Below are positions 26,857-36,107 of a stretch of DNA of 64,000 nt, piece by piece; the first letter of the stretch is position 1; every line of letters starts with the position of its first letter. Source of the DNA: Chryseobacterium carnipullorum (GTDB taxonomy: Bacteria > Bacteroidota > Bacteroidia > Flavobacteriales > Weeksellaceae); contig NZ_FRCD01000011.1 of NCBI RefSeq assembly GCF_900142785.1, forward strand, positions 124,001 to 188,000, given 5' to 3'. The notes under the pieces are model-generated. The model saw nothing but the letters and a program-made list of their open reading frames with translations, made no database searches and was not told the DNA's origin. The translations under genes and the position numbers were made by a program.

Positions 26857-27450
26857 ATGATTATTGAAGAGGTACTTGTTTCATTTGGAGCAAAAATTAA
26901 AGAATATAAAGCAGGAGAAATTATTTTTCGGGAAGGTGAGTTTTCTACGTTTTATTACCAGATTAAGGAAGGACAGATCAAGCTGAATAATTACACGGAA
27001 GACGGTAAAGAATTTATTCAGAATATATTCTCGAACGGACACAGCTTTGGAGAATCTCTTCTCTTTGTAGATCGTCCTTATCCGATGAACGCTACAGCTA
27101 TAAAAGATTCGTATATTTTAAGACTTCCAAAATCCAATTTTTTAAATCTGATCAGGGAAAACCAGGAAGTCTCCCTGAATGTTTATCAGTGTATGGCAGA
27201 AAGAATGTATTATAAATATATGATGCTCTACAACCTCTCTTTCCAGAATCCCATGCTGAAACTGAAACAGCTGATGGATTATTTCAAAAGCTACTGTGAA
27301 GACAAAACACAGTACTCTTTTCAGATTCCTCTGACAAGACAACAACTTGCTTCTCTCACGGGACTGCGCGTGGAAACGGTCATAAGAGCTGTAAAAAGTA
27401 TGGAAAAAGATAAGATTTTAAAAATAGAGAAGAGGAAGATTATGTATTAG
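26857..27450 (+). CDS. Crp/Fnr-family transcriptional regulator
   Basis: A 197-aa protein with a cyclic-nucleotide-binding-like barrel (IIFREGEFSTFYYQIKEGQIKLNN; GHSFGESLLF) and a C-terminal winged helix with recognition helix LRVETVIRAVKSMEK. It is a close paralogue of the gene at 58562-59176, sharing the GLRVETVIRA helix almost exactly, so the two may recognise the same site. The VIRA in place of VSR shows a target unlike the TTGAT FNR box. Confidence 0.9.
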   Translation: MIIEEVLVSFGAKIKEYKAGEIIFREGEFSTFYYQIKEGQIKLNNYTEDGKEFIQNIFSNGHSFGESLLFVDRPYPMNATAIKDSYILRLPKSNFLNLIRENQEVSLNVYQCMAERMYYKYMMLYNLSFQNPMLKLKQLMDYFKSYCEDKTQYSFQIPLTRQQLASLTGLRVETVIRAVKSMEKDKILKIEKRKIMY

Positions 27451-27603
27451 TTTCTATTGTCTGGAAGATGGAAGAGCGAAGACCAAAACCATCCGTAAAC
27501 CACTCATTATCATTATCATAATTAATATTAAGTTGAATTAAAATATTTTTTATTTACCTTATCACTTTAAAATCTACGCTCTTTCGGTATCCTATATTAG
27601 TTA

Positions 27604-29745
27604 CTATTTATTTTCTATAAAATTTAAATTCTGAAGAAATTCATTGCAGCCTTCAAAATCGAAATATCGGGTTTTCAATAGTTCTATCTGATATTTTGTG
27701 GGTAAAAATTCTCCCCATTTTGAAAAGTTCAAAACATCCGGAAAGTTGTCTAGTAATTCTGTCAGTGCTTCGTCAAAATTGATCGTATTTAAATTCACAT
27801 CTTTAAGCACCGAAATGAATTCAGATTTCTTTGAAAAATCGATTTCAAACTTACTTTCGCTTTCATGTAATTGATTTTCAATCCCTACTCTGTTCAGTAT
27901 AAAGCTTAAAGTTCTGTTAATCTTAGATCCTGTAAATGAATAAAACTTAAGTTTATCATTCCCTGAAAAAAGGGGTCTGTCCGTTTGATGAGACCTGATC
28001 CCATAGATTGAAAAATCTTTACGCATCTGCCGGATCATTTCATCACCAGGCTCATCCAGAAAATCATATTTTTGGTCGGAAATCAGAATTTCAAGCATTT
28101 TTTCCCTGATTTTAGAGGCTGTATCTGCCGCATCTCCAAAAAAGAGCGGTTTTTTTCCGTCTTTTGCTGGAGCTACCTCTATTTTTTTAGCCTCGTAATC
28201 AATGTCCTTTATTTTCCATATTCTGGCTGAAAGATATATATTTTCATCAGGTCTGGTCTGTGCAGACAGCGGTAACTCACCGATTTTCACGCCCTGACTC
28301 ACCACCCTGAAAAATACAGGGGTATGAAAGAGGGTATAAAAATCTCTGGTATTGACTACCTTTTCACCTTCAATCCCAATAATATATTCAGGTCCTAGTT
28401 TTTCCAGAAAGTCAATGGCGGTAAGATGGTCAATAATCTCCGTAACTTCTTCAGCCGAAATATTCTTAAAAGCAGCATTACCCGTCAAATCTGCAGTAAG
28501 TTTATCAAGTGTGATTCCCGAAGAACCTTTTACCACCGACAAAAGCTGATGAACCAGCACATCATAAGGTTTTTGGCTCATAGCAATAGGCTCAATATAC
28601 TGCTCTTTAAAAAGCAGCCAGCACGCCAGTGACTGGAGAAGACTCCAACGTTCAGTAGCATACAAAAACAGGTTGCTGGCCTTTCCTTCCCTTCTTCCGC
28701 TCCTTCCCACTCTCTGGATCAGGGAAGCAATGCTATGGGTGGCATCAATCTGGGCAACTTCATCCACGTTTCCTATATCAATCCCCAGTTCCAGGGTTGA
28801 TGTACAGGATATACAGAAATTTTCATGCGTGCTTTTTTTGGCAAAAAACTCTACATATTCACGTACTTCTTTATCTACAGAAGAGTGATGGGAGAAGTAA
28901 TTCGCATGTCCGCCCACCTTTTCCGAAAGTTTTTTCAATCTTACCGCTACCTCTTCTACTTTTCCTCTAGCATTGGGAAACACCAGCACTTTGCTGTCCC
29001 TCGTTCTGATATACAGATCTTTGAGGAGATCCGGTGGAAGTTCTTTTGTCTGCCCTTCAAAATACTTAAAAACAGCGTTAATAGGCTTGGGTGTCGTATC
29101 TCTGATTACTTTTGTATGTTCAGGATCTCCCAGAAAATCTTTCAGTTCAGCATAATTATTCTGATCGCTTACTGTAGCAGAGAGAGCAACAGTACTGAAT
29201 TTACCGGTATTGACTTTCTGAAGACGCTGCAACAGAGACTGCAGGTGAATCCCTCTGTCTGATCCTAAAAACGAATGAATCTCATCGATAACCACATAAT
29301 CCAGTGTTGAAAAAAGGTGTTGGATCTGATAAGGTTTGTTTACAAACATCGCCTCCAGAGATTCCGGAGTAATAAGTACAATTCCTTCCGGAGCTTTTAT
29401 CAGCCGGTCTTTGGCTCCTTTGGAAGCTTCTCCATGCCATTTTGTAACCGGAACATCCAGATATTCGCACAGCTTTTCAACCCTCATGAACTGATCATTG
29501 ATCAAGGCAATCAGCGGTGAAATATAAAGCACTTTTACGCCTTTTTCCTTACAATTCACTTTAGATAAGATCGGCAAAAAGGCAGCCTCCGTTTTCCCTG
29601 AAGCTGTCCTGGAAATTAAAACATAATTATTGTCTGTTGCGATAATCTTCTGAATGGCAGCCTCCTGAATAGGTCTCAGGCTTTCCCATTTCTGGTCGCG
29701 GATGTACTTTCTGATCGGCTCTGAGAGCAGGTTGAATGCGCTCAT
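27604..29745 (-). CDS. SF2 DEAD/DEAH-box helicase of the TerB/BrxD-type module
   Basis: A 713-aa Lhr-like ATP-dependent helicase. Walker A is SRTASGKTEA (about 43-52), Walker B DEIH (VVIDEIHSFLGSDRG), motif III SAT (ALSATVSD) and motif VI QRVGRSGRR; the last 300 residues are a family-specific extension. It is the last gene of a four-gene operon, overlapping the ATPase gene by 4 bp (ATGA). The same pairing of a P-loop ATPase and a helicase is seen as BrxD-BrxHI in some BREX loci and in Ter-associated DNA-processing loci. A role in DNA translocation or remodelling is likely; defence is an inference. Confidence 0.88.
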   Translation of the reverse strand: MSAFNLLSEPIRKYIRDQKWESLRPIQEAAIQKIIATDNNYVLISRTASGKTEAAFLPILSKVNCKEKGVKVLYISPLIALINDQFMRVEKLCEYLDVPVTKWHGEASKGAKDRLIKAPEGIVLITPESLEAMFVNKPYQIQHLFSTLDYVVIDEIHSFLGSDRGIHLQSLLQRLQKVNTGKFSTVALSATVSDQNNYAELKDFLGDPEHTKVIRDTTPKPINAVFKYFEGQTKELPPDLLKDLYIRTRDSKVLVFPNARGKVEEVAVRLKKLSEKVGGHANYFSHHSSVDKEVREYVEFFAKKSTHENFCISCTSTLELGIDIGNVDEVAQIDATHSIASLIQRVGRSGRREGKASNLFLYATERWSLLQSLACWLLFKEQYIEPIAMSQKPYDVLVHQLLSVVKGSSGITLDKLTADLTGNAAFKNISAEEVTEIIDHLTAIDFLEKLGPEYIIGIEGEKVVNTRDFYTLFHTPVFFRVVSQGVKIGELPLSAQTRPDENIYLSARIWKIKDIDYEAKKIEVAPAKDGKKPLFFGDAADTASKIREKMLEILISDQKYDFLDEPGDEMIRQMRKDFSIYGIRSHQTDRPLFSGNDKLKFYSFTGSKINRTLSFILNRVGIENQLHESESKFEIDFSKKSEFISVLKDVNLNTINFDEALTELLDNFPDVLNFSKWGEFLPTKYQIELLKTRYFDFEGCNEFLQNLNFIENK

Positions 29746-31058
29746 ATTTCTTCAATACTATCTAAAAGAACCAGATCATCAGGCCTCTCGTCTGAAATTT
29801 CGATGTCTCCGAAAAGCTGTTTTTTATCCACGGCCGGATTCTGTCTGATAATGTTCAGAATATTGAGAAAATCTCTGATCACTTCTCTCGGTGTGAGAAA
29901 TTCTGAAGCTCCCGGTTTATTGAACATTTCTTCCATAAAAGCAAAAATTTCTTCGTCGCTGATATTCAGTTCTGTTTTATAGTTAAAATCAAAAATCAGT
30001 TTCAGTTTTTTTAACAGAACAAAGATTTCATTATGATCTAATGGAGTGAGTTTAATGACAGGCTGCGCAAAATCTCTAATTTCACGGGTTTCAAATTTAT
30101 TGGTTTCTAACCTTGACTTTAAAGCCTGGTAGCTGAACAATCCTCTCCTTTCATTTTCCAGAAATTCTTTCGTTCCTGCAAAATTGATCAGCAAATTTGA
30201 AATTTTCCCCTGAAAACAATCGTTATAAATAGATAAAATTTTCTCGTAGTTTTTTTCACGCGCGGCTGAAGTAGAAATTTTATAAAGGTTGATCGCTTCG
30301 TCCAGATTGATCATAAAACCGCTGTATCCCATGCTTACAAAGAACTTACAGAAATTTTTAAGCATATCGTAAAAATTGGAACCATTAATGATTTCTCTTA
30401 CCCCAAGATCCTGTCTGGCCTCCGTTTTCGTTTTATATTCACCTTTCAGCCATTTCAGGGCATTTCTGCGTAACAGTTCATCGCCTTTGATATATCCTTC
30501 ATAGTACTTAACGATCACAGAACCGAAATCGAAACCACCCACTTCTGTGATTTCATTCACTGTTTTCATAATAGAATTCTGGATAAGGCCTAAATACTGG
30601 TCATTTCTGATCTCAGCAAGGGAAATACGGTTGTCTTCACCGGTTTTCGTAATCACCTGCTCAATCCATTTTTCAAGCAAAGTCTGTAATGCTCCGCCTT
30701 CGGGTTTAGTCTGGATTGCAATATTGTCCATGATTGCAGAATACAAAATCACACTTTTTCCGTCATTGGAATACAGCCTGTTGTCCGGTGTGAAATCTGC
30801 ATTGGAAACTACAAATTTCTGCTTTAAAGCCACCGTATTCAATAAGTGAAGCATAAAAGATTTTCCGCTTCCAAAATCTCCGATCCAGAATTTCGCCATG
30901 CTGTGGCCGTTTTTCACATCTTCCAAAGAACTGATAAAAGCATTAATCTCCTCCGATCTTCCTACAGTAATGTGCTGCACTCCTATTTTGGGCACCACTC
31001 CGCTCACCAGGGAGTTGATAATAGAAGTTGCTTCTTTGGGTTTAATATTGTCAATCAT
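29742..31058 (-). CDS. BrxD-like P-loop ATPase (DUF2791 family)
   Basis: A 438-aa AAA-like ATPase. It begins IKPKEATSIINSLVSGVVPKIG, then the sensor-like VGRSEEINAF, Walker A GDFGSGKSF (about 62-70) and Walker B MINLDEA. The FAGTKEFLENERRGLFSYQALKSRL segment is characteristic of the BrxD/DUF2791 family. It overlaps the TerB-C gene by 8 bp and the helicase gene by 4 bp, so the products are probably made in fixed ratio and may form one complex. No PglZ, PglX or BrxC/BrxL is nearby, so this is not a standard BREX set. Confidence 0.88.
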   Translation of the reverse strand: MIDNIKPKEATSIINSLVSGVVPKIGVQHITVGRSEEINAFISSLEDVKNGHSMAKFWIGDFGSGKSFMLHLLNTVALKQKFVVSNADFTPDNRLYSNDGKSVILYSAIMDNIAIQTKPEGGALQTLLEKWIEQVITKTGEDNRISLAEIRNDQYLGLIQNSIMKTVNEITEVGGFDFGSVIVKYYEGYIKGDELLRRNALKWLKGEYKTKTEARQDLGVREIINGSNFYDMLKNFCKFFVSMGYSGFMINLDEAINLYKISTSAAREKNYEKILSIYNDCFQGKISNLLINFAGTKEFLENERRGLFSYQALKSRLETNKFETREIRDFAQPVIKLTPLDHNEIFVLLKKLKLIFDFNYKTELNISDEEIFAFMEEMFNKPGASEFLTPREVIRDFLNILNIIRQNPAVDKKQLFGDIEISDERPDDLVLLDSIEEI

Positions 31059-32517
31059 TGTTTAAAAGTTTTTTATAATAATCAGTATTAATCGTAAAAT
31101 ATTCATCCTCTTCCTCAATAAGGACATCGTCAAGGGTTTCAAAACACAGATCGTTGATAGAATCTATGGTAGATCCCATAAACAGGTTTTTCGACTGTAA
31201 ATAAGTGGCCATTTCACTTTGAGGAATATTAAAACTCTGCTTTTCAAATGCCTCTAAAATTTCCTGCTGAACTTCTGATAAATTAAGCTCTTCAAGATAT
31301 TGATGAATCCTGGTTTCTGTAGGGTGATGGGTAATATGAATCGTCAGTTCATCTTCTCCACTCGTTTCCTCTGCCTGAACAACTGTAGTTTCCTCTTCGC
31401 CTTCATCCTTAAGATATTCTTCCAGCAGGGCCACAGTTCCGGAATGCTGCCTCTGTACATTTTCAACGGCATCTCTGTCGATAACAATTTTTTTTCTTTT
31501 CGGAAGGTACAGCCGAGACGCTTTTTCAATGGCTGCCTGAAGGTTCCTCGTTGCTATGAATTCGTTTATGATCTGCTCAAAATCACTAAGCTGTTCGCTT
31601 GTGGTGAACAGACTCTTCTGGATATTCCTGGTAAGCTGTTTCCGTTCAAATGTTGTATTGTTCAGGTCTTTATCAAAATAATGCAGATAAAGCCTTAATG
31701 CAGAGATTTTGTCATGTTTTGCAACAAATTTAGAAGCTTCAAGAAATATAGTATCCTGAGACGGGTTTCTGACATTCACCTCCGCCAGCCTGAAAATTTC
31801 TCTTTCAAAAGCTATAGTATTGGAATAATCTTCTTTAATGGTTTCAAATTTCGTTTTCCACCTTCCGGTATTATTTTCGTTCAGAATGATATTCGTTCTG
31901 TGATCCGCCTCCAATATCTGGGATTGGTTTTCAGGCAGAAAAACAGCAAGCCTGGAAACTATTTTCCTGTTGTACTGGTGCAGAATATCAGGATGGGTAT
32001 AATTAAAATCCGTATTGATTTTTCTTTTTATTCCATAGACTTCCCTCACATTATTTTCACATAATTTTAAGATATGATTGAAAATTTCTGTCTGTACTGC
32101 ATCATACGTATAGCGGTAGTTCAGGCTTTCTTTTCTGTAATTGTACTGAAGACACACAATGATTTCCGAAAGCTCCTCAATTACCGTTGCATACGATTTA
32201 TTCACGGGAATGCAGTGCGTCCGGAGATAGTCTGTCGCTCTTAAAAACTGTTTTAAAATCTGTACACGGCAGTATTCAATTTCATTAAAAACATTATCAG
32301 CAAACCATAATCGGTCCAGTATTGCGGATTGATCATCATTCAGACTGAGTTTTCTGATGTATTTTTTTCCTATTTTCCAGCCATCAGGATCATATTGTGG
32401 CTTTGGAACAGGTTCAGGGACAGATTCTTCTCTGTGGAGATCAGATCCAAAATTGATCGGAATATCAGTACTTCCGGAAACATCAATTATAGAGTCATCG
32501 TGTTCATTCTGCATCAT
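31051..32517 (-). CDS. TerB-C domain protein of the DNA-processing module
   Basis: A 488-aa, acidic, soluble protein. The C-terminal 80 residues (LSEVQQEILEAFEKQSF...INDLCFETLDDVLIEEEDEYFTINTDYYKKLL) carry the TerB-C signature, an INDL...DDVLIEEED stretch. The middle is helical and rich in charged residues, with a KKxxxRDAxE linker and an acidic tract near residue 370. The N-terminal 40 residues look disordered (PVPKPQYDPDGW). TerB-C proteins are adaptors found beside BrxD-like ATPases and helicases in Ter systems. Compared with long TerB-N/TerB-C proteins this one appears short at the N-terminus. Confidence 0.78.
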   Translation of the reverse strand: MMQNEHDDSIIDVSGSTDIPINFGSDLHREESVPEPVPKPQYDPDGWKIGKKYIRKLSLNDDQSAILDRLWFADNVFNEIEYCRVQILKQFLRATDYLRTHCIPVNKSYATVIEELSEIIVCLQYNYRKESLNYRYTYDAVQTEIFNHILKLCENNVREVYGIKRKINTDFNYTHPDILHQYNRKIVSRLAVFLPENQSQILEADHRTNIILNENNTGRWKTKFETIKEDYSNTIAFEREIFRLAEVNVRNPSQDTIFLEASKFVAKHDKISALRLYLHYFDKDLNNTTFERKQLTRNIQKSLFTTSEQLSDFEQIINEFIATRNLQAAIEKASRLYLPKRKKIVIDRDAVENVQRQHSGTVALLEEYLKDEGEEETTVVQAEETSGEDELTIHITHHPTETRIHQYLEELNLSEVQQEILEAFEKQSFNIPQSEMATYLQSKNLFMGSTIDSINDLCFETLDDVLIEEEDEYFTINTDYYKKLLNND

Positions 32518-32550
32518 TTCATCAATAAGATTGTTGGTTAAAGTTTCTCT

Positions 32551-33441
32551 TCAAATGGCATCAAAAATATCAAACTCATGAACCATCACGATCGTATGAC
32601 CGGATTTTCTGAGATCCAGTGCCTTTTCTACTTTTCTTCCATAGCAGGAGTAGCTCCAGCAGGCATTATGGGTGTCACCAATAATCAGATAATCAGTCTT
32701 TTTAGAAATCGTATTGACCGGAATGCCACCTTTATCCTGTATCGCCCGTTGTAATTCACTGCGATTACCTCTGCTTAGGATTCCGGTGATGCAGAACGTT
32801 TTGTTTTCAAAAACAATTTCAGGGTCTACCGCACAAATTCCGGAAATATTGATGTCGGCTGTATCTCTTTCTATCTGAGCTGCTGTATCTGAATTTTTAA
32901 GTTCAACGAATTGCTTTATGAATGCCGTCAGAACAGCTCGTTCCTCTTCGTCAATGATTTTATCTGCCACAATAGACAGTACCAGGCTTCGGATCTCATC
33001 ATACGGATAATAGGAATTGAGGTGCTCATTGTCTGAAAGCCATTCATGAAGTTTAAAGATTTCGTCATCATTTAAAATTCCGTCTGCCAGAATTCCATGG
33101 AATATTCCCTGTAAAAGCTGAAGATCAGACGTAATTCCGTTATAATAAATGCTGTCGTGCTCGTATTTCTGACACAGCCAATACAGATCTTCCACCGCTT
33201 CTTTGGCGGGGATTCCGTTGGAGGCTGTATTTTCGATCAAAAGCATGAATTCGCGGAACGGATTTCTATTCACCAGATCATAATGGTCTTTGGCCCATAA
33301 TCTGAGCTCTTCCATCTCTCTGGCATCAATGATATCATCAGAAATGATTCCCAAAAGAATGCCTTTTAGTGAATTCATTGCTTTATCTGCTCTGGATTTG
33401 GTTGTAAATACCTGTAAGTCCGGATTGTCAAAATGAGTCAT
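32551..33441 (-). CDS. TerB-like and BRCT two-domain protein
   Basis: First gene of the module, 296 aa from the ATG chosen (a TTG 18 codons upstream is possible). Residues 20-200 hold three TerB-like helical repeats, each with an acidic turn (SDDIIDAREMEEL, ADGILNDDEI, ADKIIDEEERA), the pattern that binds metal in tellurite-resistance TerB. The last 95 residues form a BRCT domain (FENKTFCITGILSRGNRSELQ, then GG-IPVNTISKKTDYLIIGDT and a terminal VMVHEFDIF), as in bacterial DNA ligase LigA. BRCT domains bind DNA ends or phosphoproteins, so it may be the DNA- or damage-sensing component. A 33-bp gap separates it from the TerB-C gene. Confidence 0.82.
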   Translation of the reverse strand: MTHFDNPDLQVFTTKSRADKAMNSLKGILLGIISDDIIDAREMEELRLWAKDHYDLVNRNPFREFMLLIENTASNGIPAKEAVEDLYWLCQKYEHDSIYYNGITSDLQLLQGIFHGILADGILNDDEIFKLHEWLSDNEHLNSYYPYDEIRSLVLSIVADKIIDEEERAVLTAFIKQFVELKNSDTAAQIERDTADINISGICAVDPEIVFENKTFCITGILSRGNRSELQRAIQDKGGIPVNTISKKTDYLIIGDTHNACWSYSCYGRKVEKALDLRKSGHTIVMVHEFDIFDAI

Positions 33442-33828
33442 CTTAAATAAATTGAGTGTATGGGTTGTATTAGTTTCTATTGATGGTAAAATCAACTTCT
33501 AATATAGCAATATTATACATTCAAAAATATTCAAAACTAAAAAAAATACCTTACGGTTTTCCGTAAAAAAAGAAGTTAGATTTTAGAGATTAGACGTTAG
33601 AGGACAAGCATAGAAATTTCTGTAGGATGGCACATCTTATTTTAACTACCCCGTCTTTTTGCTACGCAAAAATCCACCCCTTCAGCGAAGGGGAATTGGA
33701 GTTGAGACCAATTGGCTATCATTATCAATTACTCCTTGCACAAAATATATTAATAGTAGTAATCATGAACCTGAACCCGAATTCGCGCCCCGAAACAAAC
33801 TCATTACTCATCATTCCTAACTTATAAC
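33442..33828. other. Intergenic region with repeat copy 2 and module promoter
   Basis: Holds a minus-strand -7 match TAGTTTTG (33539-33532) that could start the TerB/BRCT operon, a hairpin-prone TTACGG/CCGTAA word at 33551-33565 and copy 2 of the dispersed repeat. Reading frames here come from the repeat and are not called. Confidence 0.6.
33645..33697 (+). repeat. Dispersed two-hairpin repeat, copy 2
   Basis: Same design as copy 1 with paired changes: TTTTTGC-TAC-GCAAAAA and CCCCTTC-AGC-GAAGGGG, so both hairpins stay intact while loop bases differ. Confidence 0.85.
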
Positions 33829-34464
33829 TTACAAAAGCTCTCCATCAAGCTGTTTCTGAAACTCCTCCAGATATCTGGCAAGGTGCAGCCCGTCCGCAAG
33901 TCCATGATGAGCCTCCACAGAAACGGGAAGATACTTTTTCCCATCACGGATACTGAACTTTCCGAAAGTGATTTTAGGTACAGATTCTGAATTGTTAAAA
34001 CTGGTAGGATGAAGAAGCGCACTGAAAGAATTCCATGGAATTGTTGTATGCCTGATCAGATCTTTACCCAGATCGCCATTGTTCAATCTTAATCCGGAAG
34101 ACTGTTGGACCGCCTCAATTTCCTTTTGCATTGTAGCATTAAACACTCGAAAATCTGCAGAAAAAGGAATAAATGCAAAACCAAAAGTCCCGTCTGCCCT
34201 GCCAATCGTACTTCCTGCATGAATGGTATCATACAAAATAACCTCACCGTCAATGATCCGTAATTTCAGTTCATCCACAGTATTCACTGCAATCATCGAT
34301 CGGTGAAGATAAGTAGCGAAAAAAGAATCACCGTTTTCCTTAGCATGATTATAAGCTTTCGTGCAGTCAACTTCAGTAGTAAAGCCAAAATAGGGACTTT
34401 CCATCTTTGAAAAAAACTCAAAATGCTCTTTTCGGTTCCAGTTTTCGAGGTCTATGATCTTCAT
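33829..34464 (-). CDS. Chloramphenicol acetyltransferase-like enzyme (CatA fold)
   Basis: A 211-aa trimer-type acetyltransferase; the start is at the second Met of the reading frame, giving the standard CAT N-terminus MKIIDLENWNRKEHFEFF. The catalytic HHGLADG motif (HHxxxDG, about residues 186-192) is intact and a PHPTSF-like serine region (HPTSFNN) is present. Length is that of type A CAT (210-220 aa). Chromosomal copies in Chryseobacterium-type genomes may confer low-level chloramphenicol acetylation, or act on another hydroxylated compound. It is transcribed alone, convergent with none of the neighbours. Confidence 0.9.
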   Translation of the reverse strand: MKIIDLENWNRKEHFEFFSKMESPYFGFTTEVDCTKAYNHAKENGDSFFATYLHRSMIAVNTVDELKLRIIDGEVILYDTIHAGSTIGRADGTFGFAFIPFSADFRVFNATMQKEIEAVQQSSGLRLNNGDLGKDLIRHTTIPWNSFSALLHPTSFNNSESVPKITFGKFSIRDGKKYLPVSVEAHHGLADGLHLARYLEEFQKQLDGELL

Positions 34465-34714
34465 TGATTTTATTTGCTGCAAATTTCAGCAAGTTTTCCC
34501 GGTTTTAAAAGTTTATCTGGAAAAATATTACTGAACAAATCATTAAAAATATAATGAAATCTTAATGTAGAAGGTTGGTTTTGGTTAGTTTTTTGATACA
34601 AATAGAAGAGGTTTACAATATATAGGCTTACTTGTATTTGTCAATATTTAACTCGAATCTTTGAGGCTTCATATACAACGGAGCTGATACTTAATTATAA
34701 TAGGAAAATAATAT

Positions 34715-35560
34715 ATGGAGACAGAAAAAATAGGATTCATCGGATTAGGAAATATGGGCCATCCTATGGCAAAAAATTTGGAGAAGGCAGAATTTCCGCT
34801 TTCCGTTTACAATAGAACCATCGAAAAAGCTGAGGATTTTAAAAAGAAATCCACCGTCTATTCTACCGTGACGGACCTGGTGAAAAACAGCGACATTATT
34901 TTCACCATGCTGACCAATGATGAGGCCGTAAAAGCTGTTTATGAAGAGCTTTTGGTTTTGAATATCCACGGGAAATTATTCATCGACATGAGTACGATTT
35001 CTCCTGAAACAAGTAAAAAAATGGCTGATGCCGTCAAAATAAAAGAAGCTTATTTCATTGATGCTCCCGTAGCAGGAAGTACCATGCCTGCAGCCGAAGG
35101 TACGCTGATCATCATCGCTGGCGGCGAAGAAAGAGACCTTCAGCGCGCCATGCCTTATTTTGAGAAGCTTGGAAAAGCAGTTAAGCATCTGGGCGAAAAT
35201 GGAAAAGGAATTGCCGGAAAACTGTCTGTGAATTACTTCCTCTCTGCCATTTATCAGGGACTGGCAGAGACGGTTTTGTTTTCTGATCAATTGGGCATTC
35301 AGCGTACCGATATGCTGGAAATCATCAATGAAAGTGCCAGCGGAAGCGGTGCGACGAAAGTAAAAACCCCTCTGCTGATCAATAATACCTTTGATCCGGC
35401 CTTTGCTTTGGATCTGATGCTTAAAGATATTCTCCTTGCTAAAAATGCAGGGGCCGATTTTCCTCTTTCCAAAGCATTGATAGAAACATATCAGTCTGCT
35501 CATGATGAAGGTTTTGGTAAAGATGACGTAATGGGAATCATCAATTATCTTAAAAAATAA
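34715..35560 (+). CDS. NAD(P)-dependent beta-hydroxyacid dehydrogenase (3-hydroxyisobutyrate dehydrogenase family)
   Basis: A 281-aa dehydrogenase. The Rossmann motif GLGNMGHPMAKNL is at residues 8-20, the substrate-binding DAPVAGS near 122, and the catalytic lysine region GKGIAGKLSVNY near 167-178. Family members oxidise 3-hydroxyisobutyrate, tartronate semialdehyde or related acids, or reduce succinic semialdehyde/glyoxylate; the exact substrate is not given by sequence. It is followed by a PPC gene and a Crp/Fnr gene on the same strand. Confidence 0.9.
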   Translation: METEKIGFIGLGNMGHPMAKNLEKAEFPLSVYNRTIEKAEDFKKKSTVYSTVTDLVKNSDIIFTMLTNDEAVKAVYEELLVLNIHGKLFIDMSTISPETSKKMADAVKIKEAYFIDAPVAGSTMPAAEGTLIIIAGGEERDLQRAMPYFEKLGKAVKHLGENGKGIAGKLSVNYFLSAIYQGLAETVLFSDQLGIQRTDMLEIINESASGSGATKVKTPLLINNTFDPAFALDLMLKDILLAKNAGADFPLSKALIETYQSAHDEGFGKDDVMGIINYLKK

Positions 35561-35603
35561 GAGTTGACAAGAATATCAAAACACAAAATTTTCAACAGTA
35601 CAT

Positions 35604-36062
35604 ATGATGGATACACAAAATTTTAAAGGAAATAACTGGTCGGCAAGAAAAGTGGACTCTGTTTATATCATGAGTATTAAAGACCAGTCAGGTATCGTTG
35701 AAGCGTTGACAGATTTCGTTATCAACCAGAAGATACAGGCAGGCGAAGTTACAGGTATTGGAGCTGTAGAGGAAGCTACCCTCCGCTTTTTCAAGCCATC
35801 CAACAAAAACTACGTTGATAAAACATTCAAAGAACAGATGGAAATAACCAATATTTCGGGAAACGTATCTGAGATAGAAGGAAAACCTATGCTTCATCTG
35901 CATATTACTTTAGGAAGAGAAGACTATACCGCTCTGGCAGGACATCTTCTGGACGCTAAGATCCGGGGCGCAGGAGAATTTATTTTTTATCCTCTGAACA
36001 CCAGAGTGGTAAAAATTAAGAATGAAGAGGTGGGAATCAATTTCTATGATTTTGAAAGATGA
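35604..36062 (+). CDS. PPC (DUF296) domain protein
   Basis: A 152-aa single-domain protein; ATG codons 1 and 2 are adjacent and either may be used. The domain shows GEVTGIGAVEEATLRFF, then the metal-binding-like PMLHLHITLG and GHLLDAK, as in bacterial PPC proteins. Plant relatives bind AT-rich DNA through an AT-hook absent here, and bacterial ones have no settled biochemical role. It sits 43 bp after the dehydrogenase gene, probably co-transcribed. Confidence 0.85.
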   Translation: MMDTQNFKGNNWSARKVDSVYIMSIKDQSGIVEALTDFVINQKIQAGEVTGIGAVEEATLRFFKPSNKNYVDKTFKEQMEITNISGNVSEIEGKPMLHLHITLGREDYTALAGHLLDAKIRGAGEFIFYPLNTRVVKIKNEEVGINFYDFER

Positions 36063-36107
36063 AATGACAGACTTCTTTGAAAGTTGTATTTTTGATAAAA
36101 TATTTTC

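Noticed and set aside
27604..33441. Full BREX defence system
   Set aside because: Only the ATPase/helicase pair resembles BREX. PglX, PglZ, BrxA, BrxB, BrxC and BrxL are not present on either side.
33627..33827. 66-codon plus-strand reading frame
   Set aside because: Contains repeat copy 2 and no recognisable domain; the same kind of false gene appears at other repeat copies.
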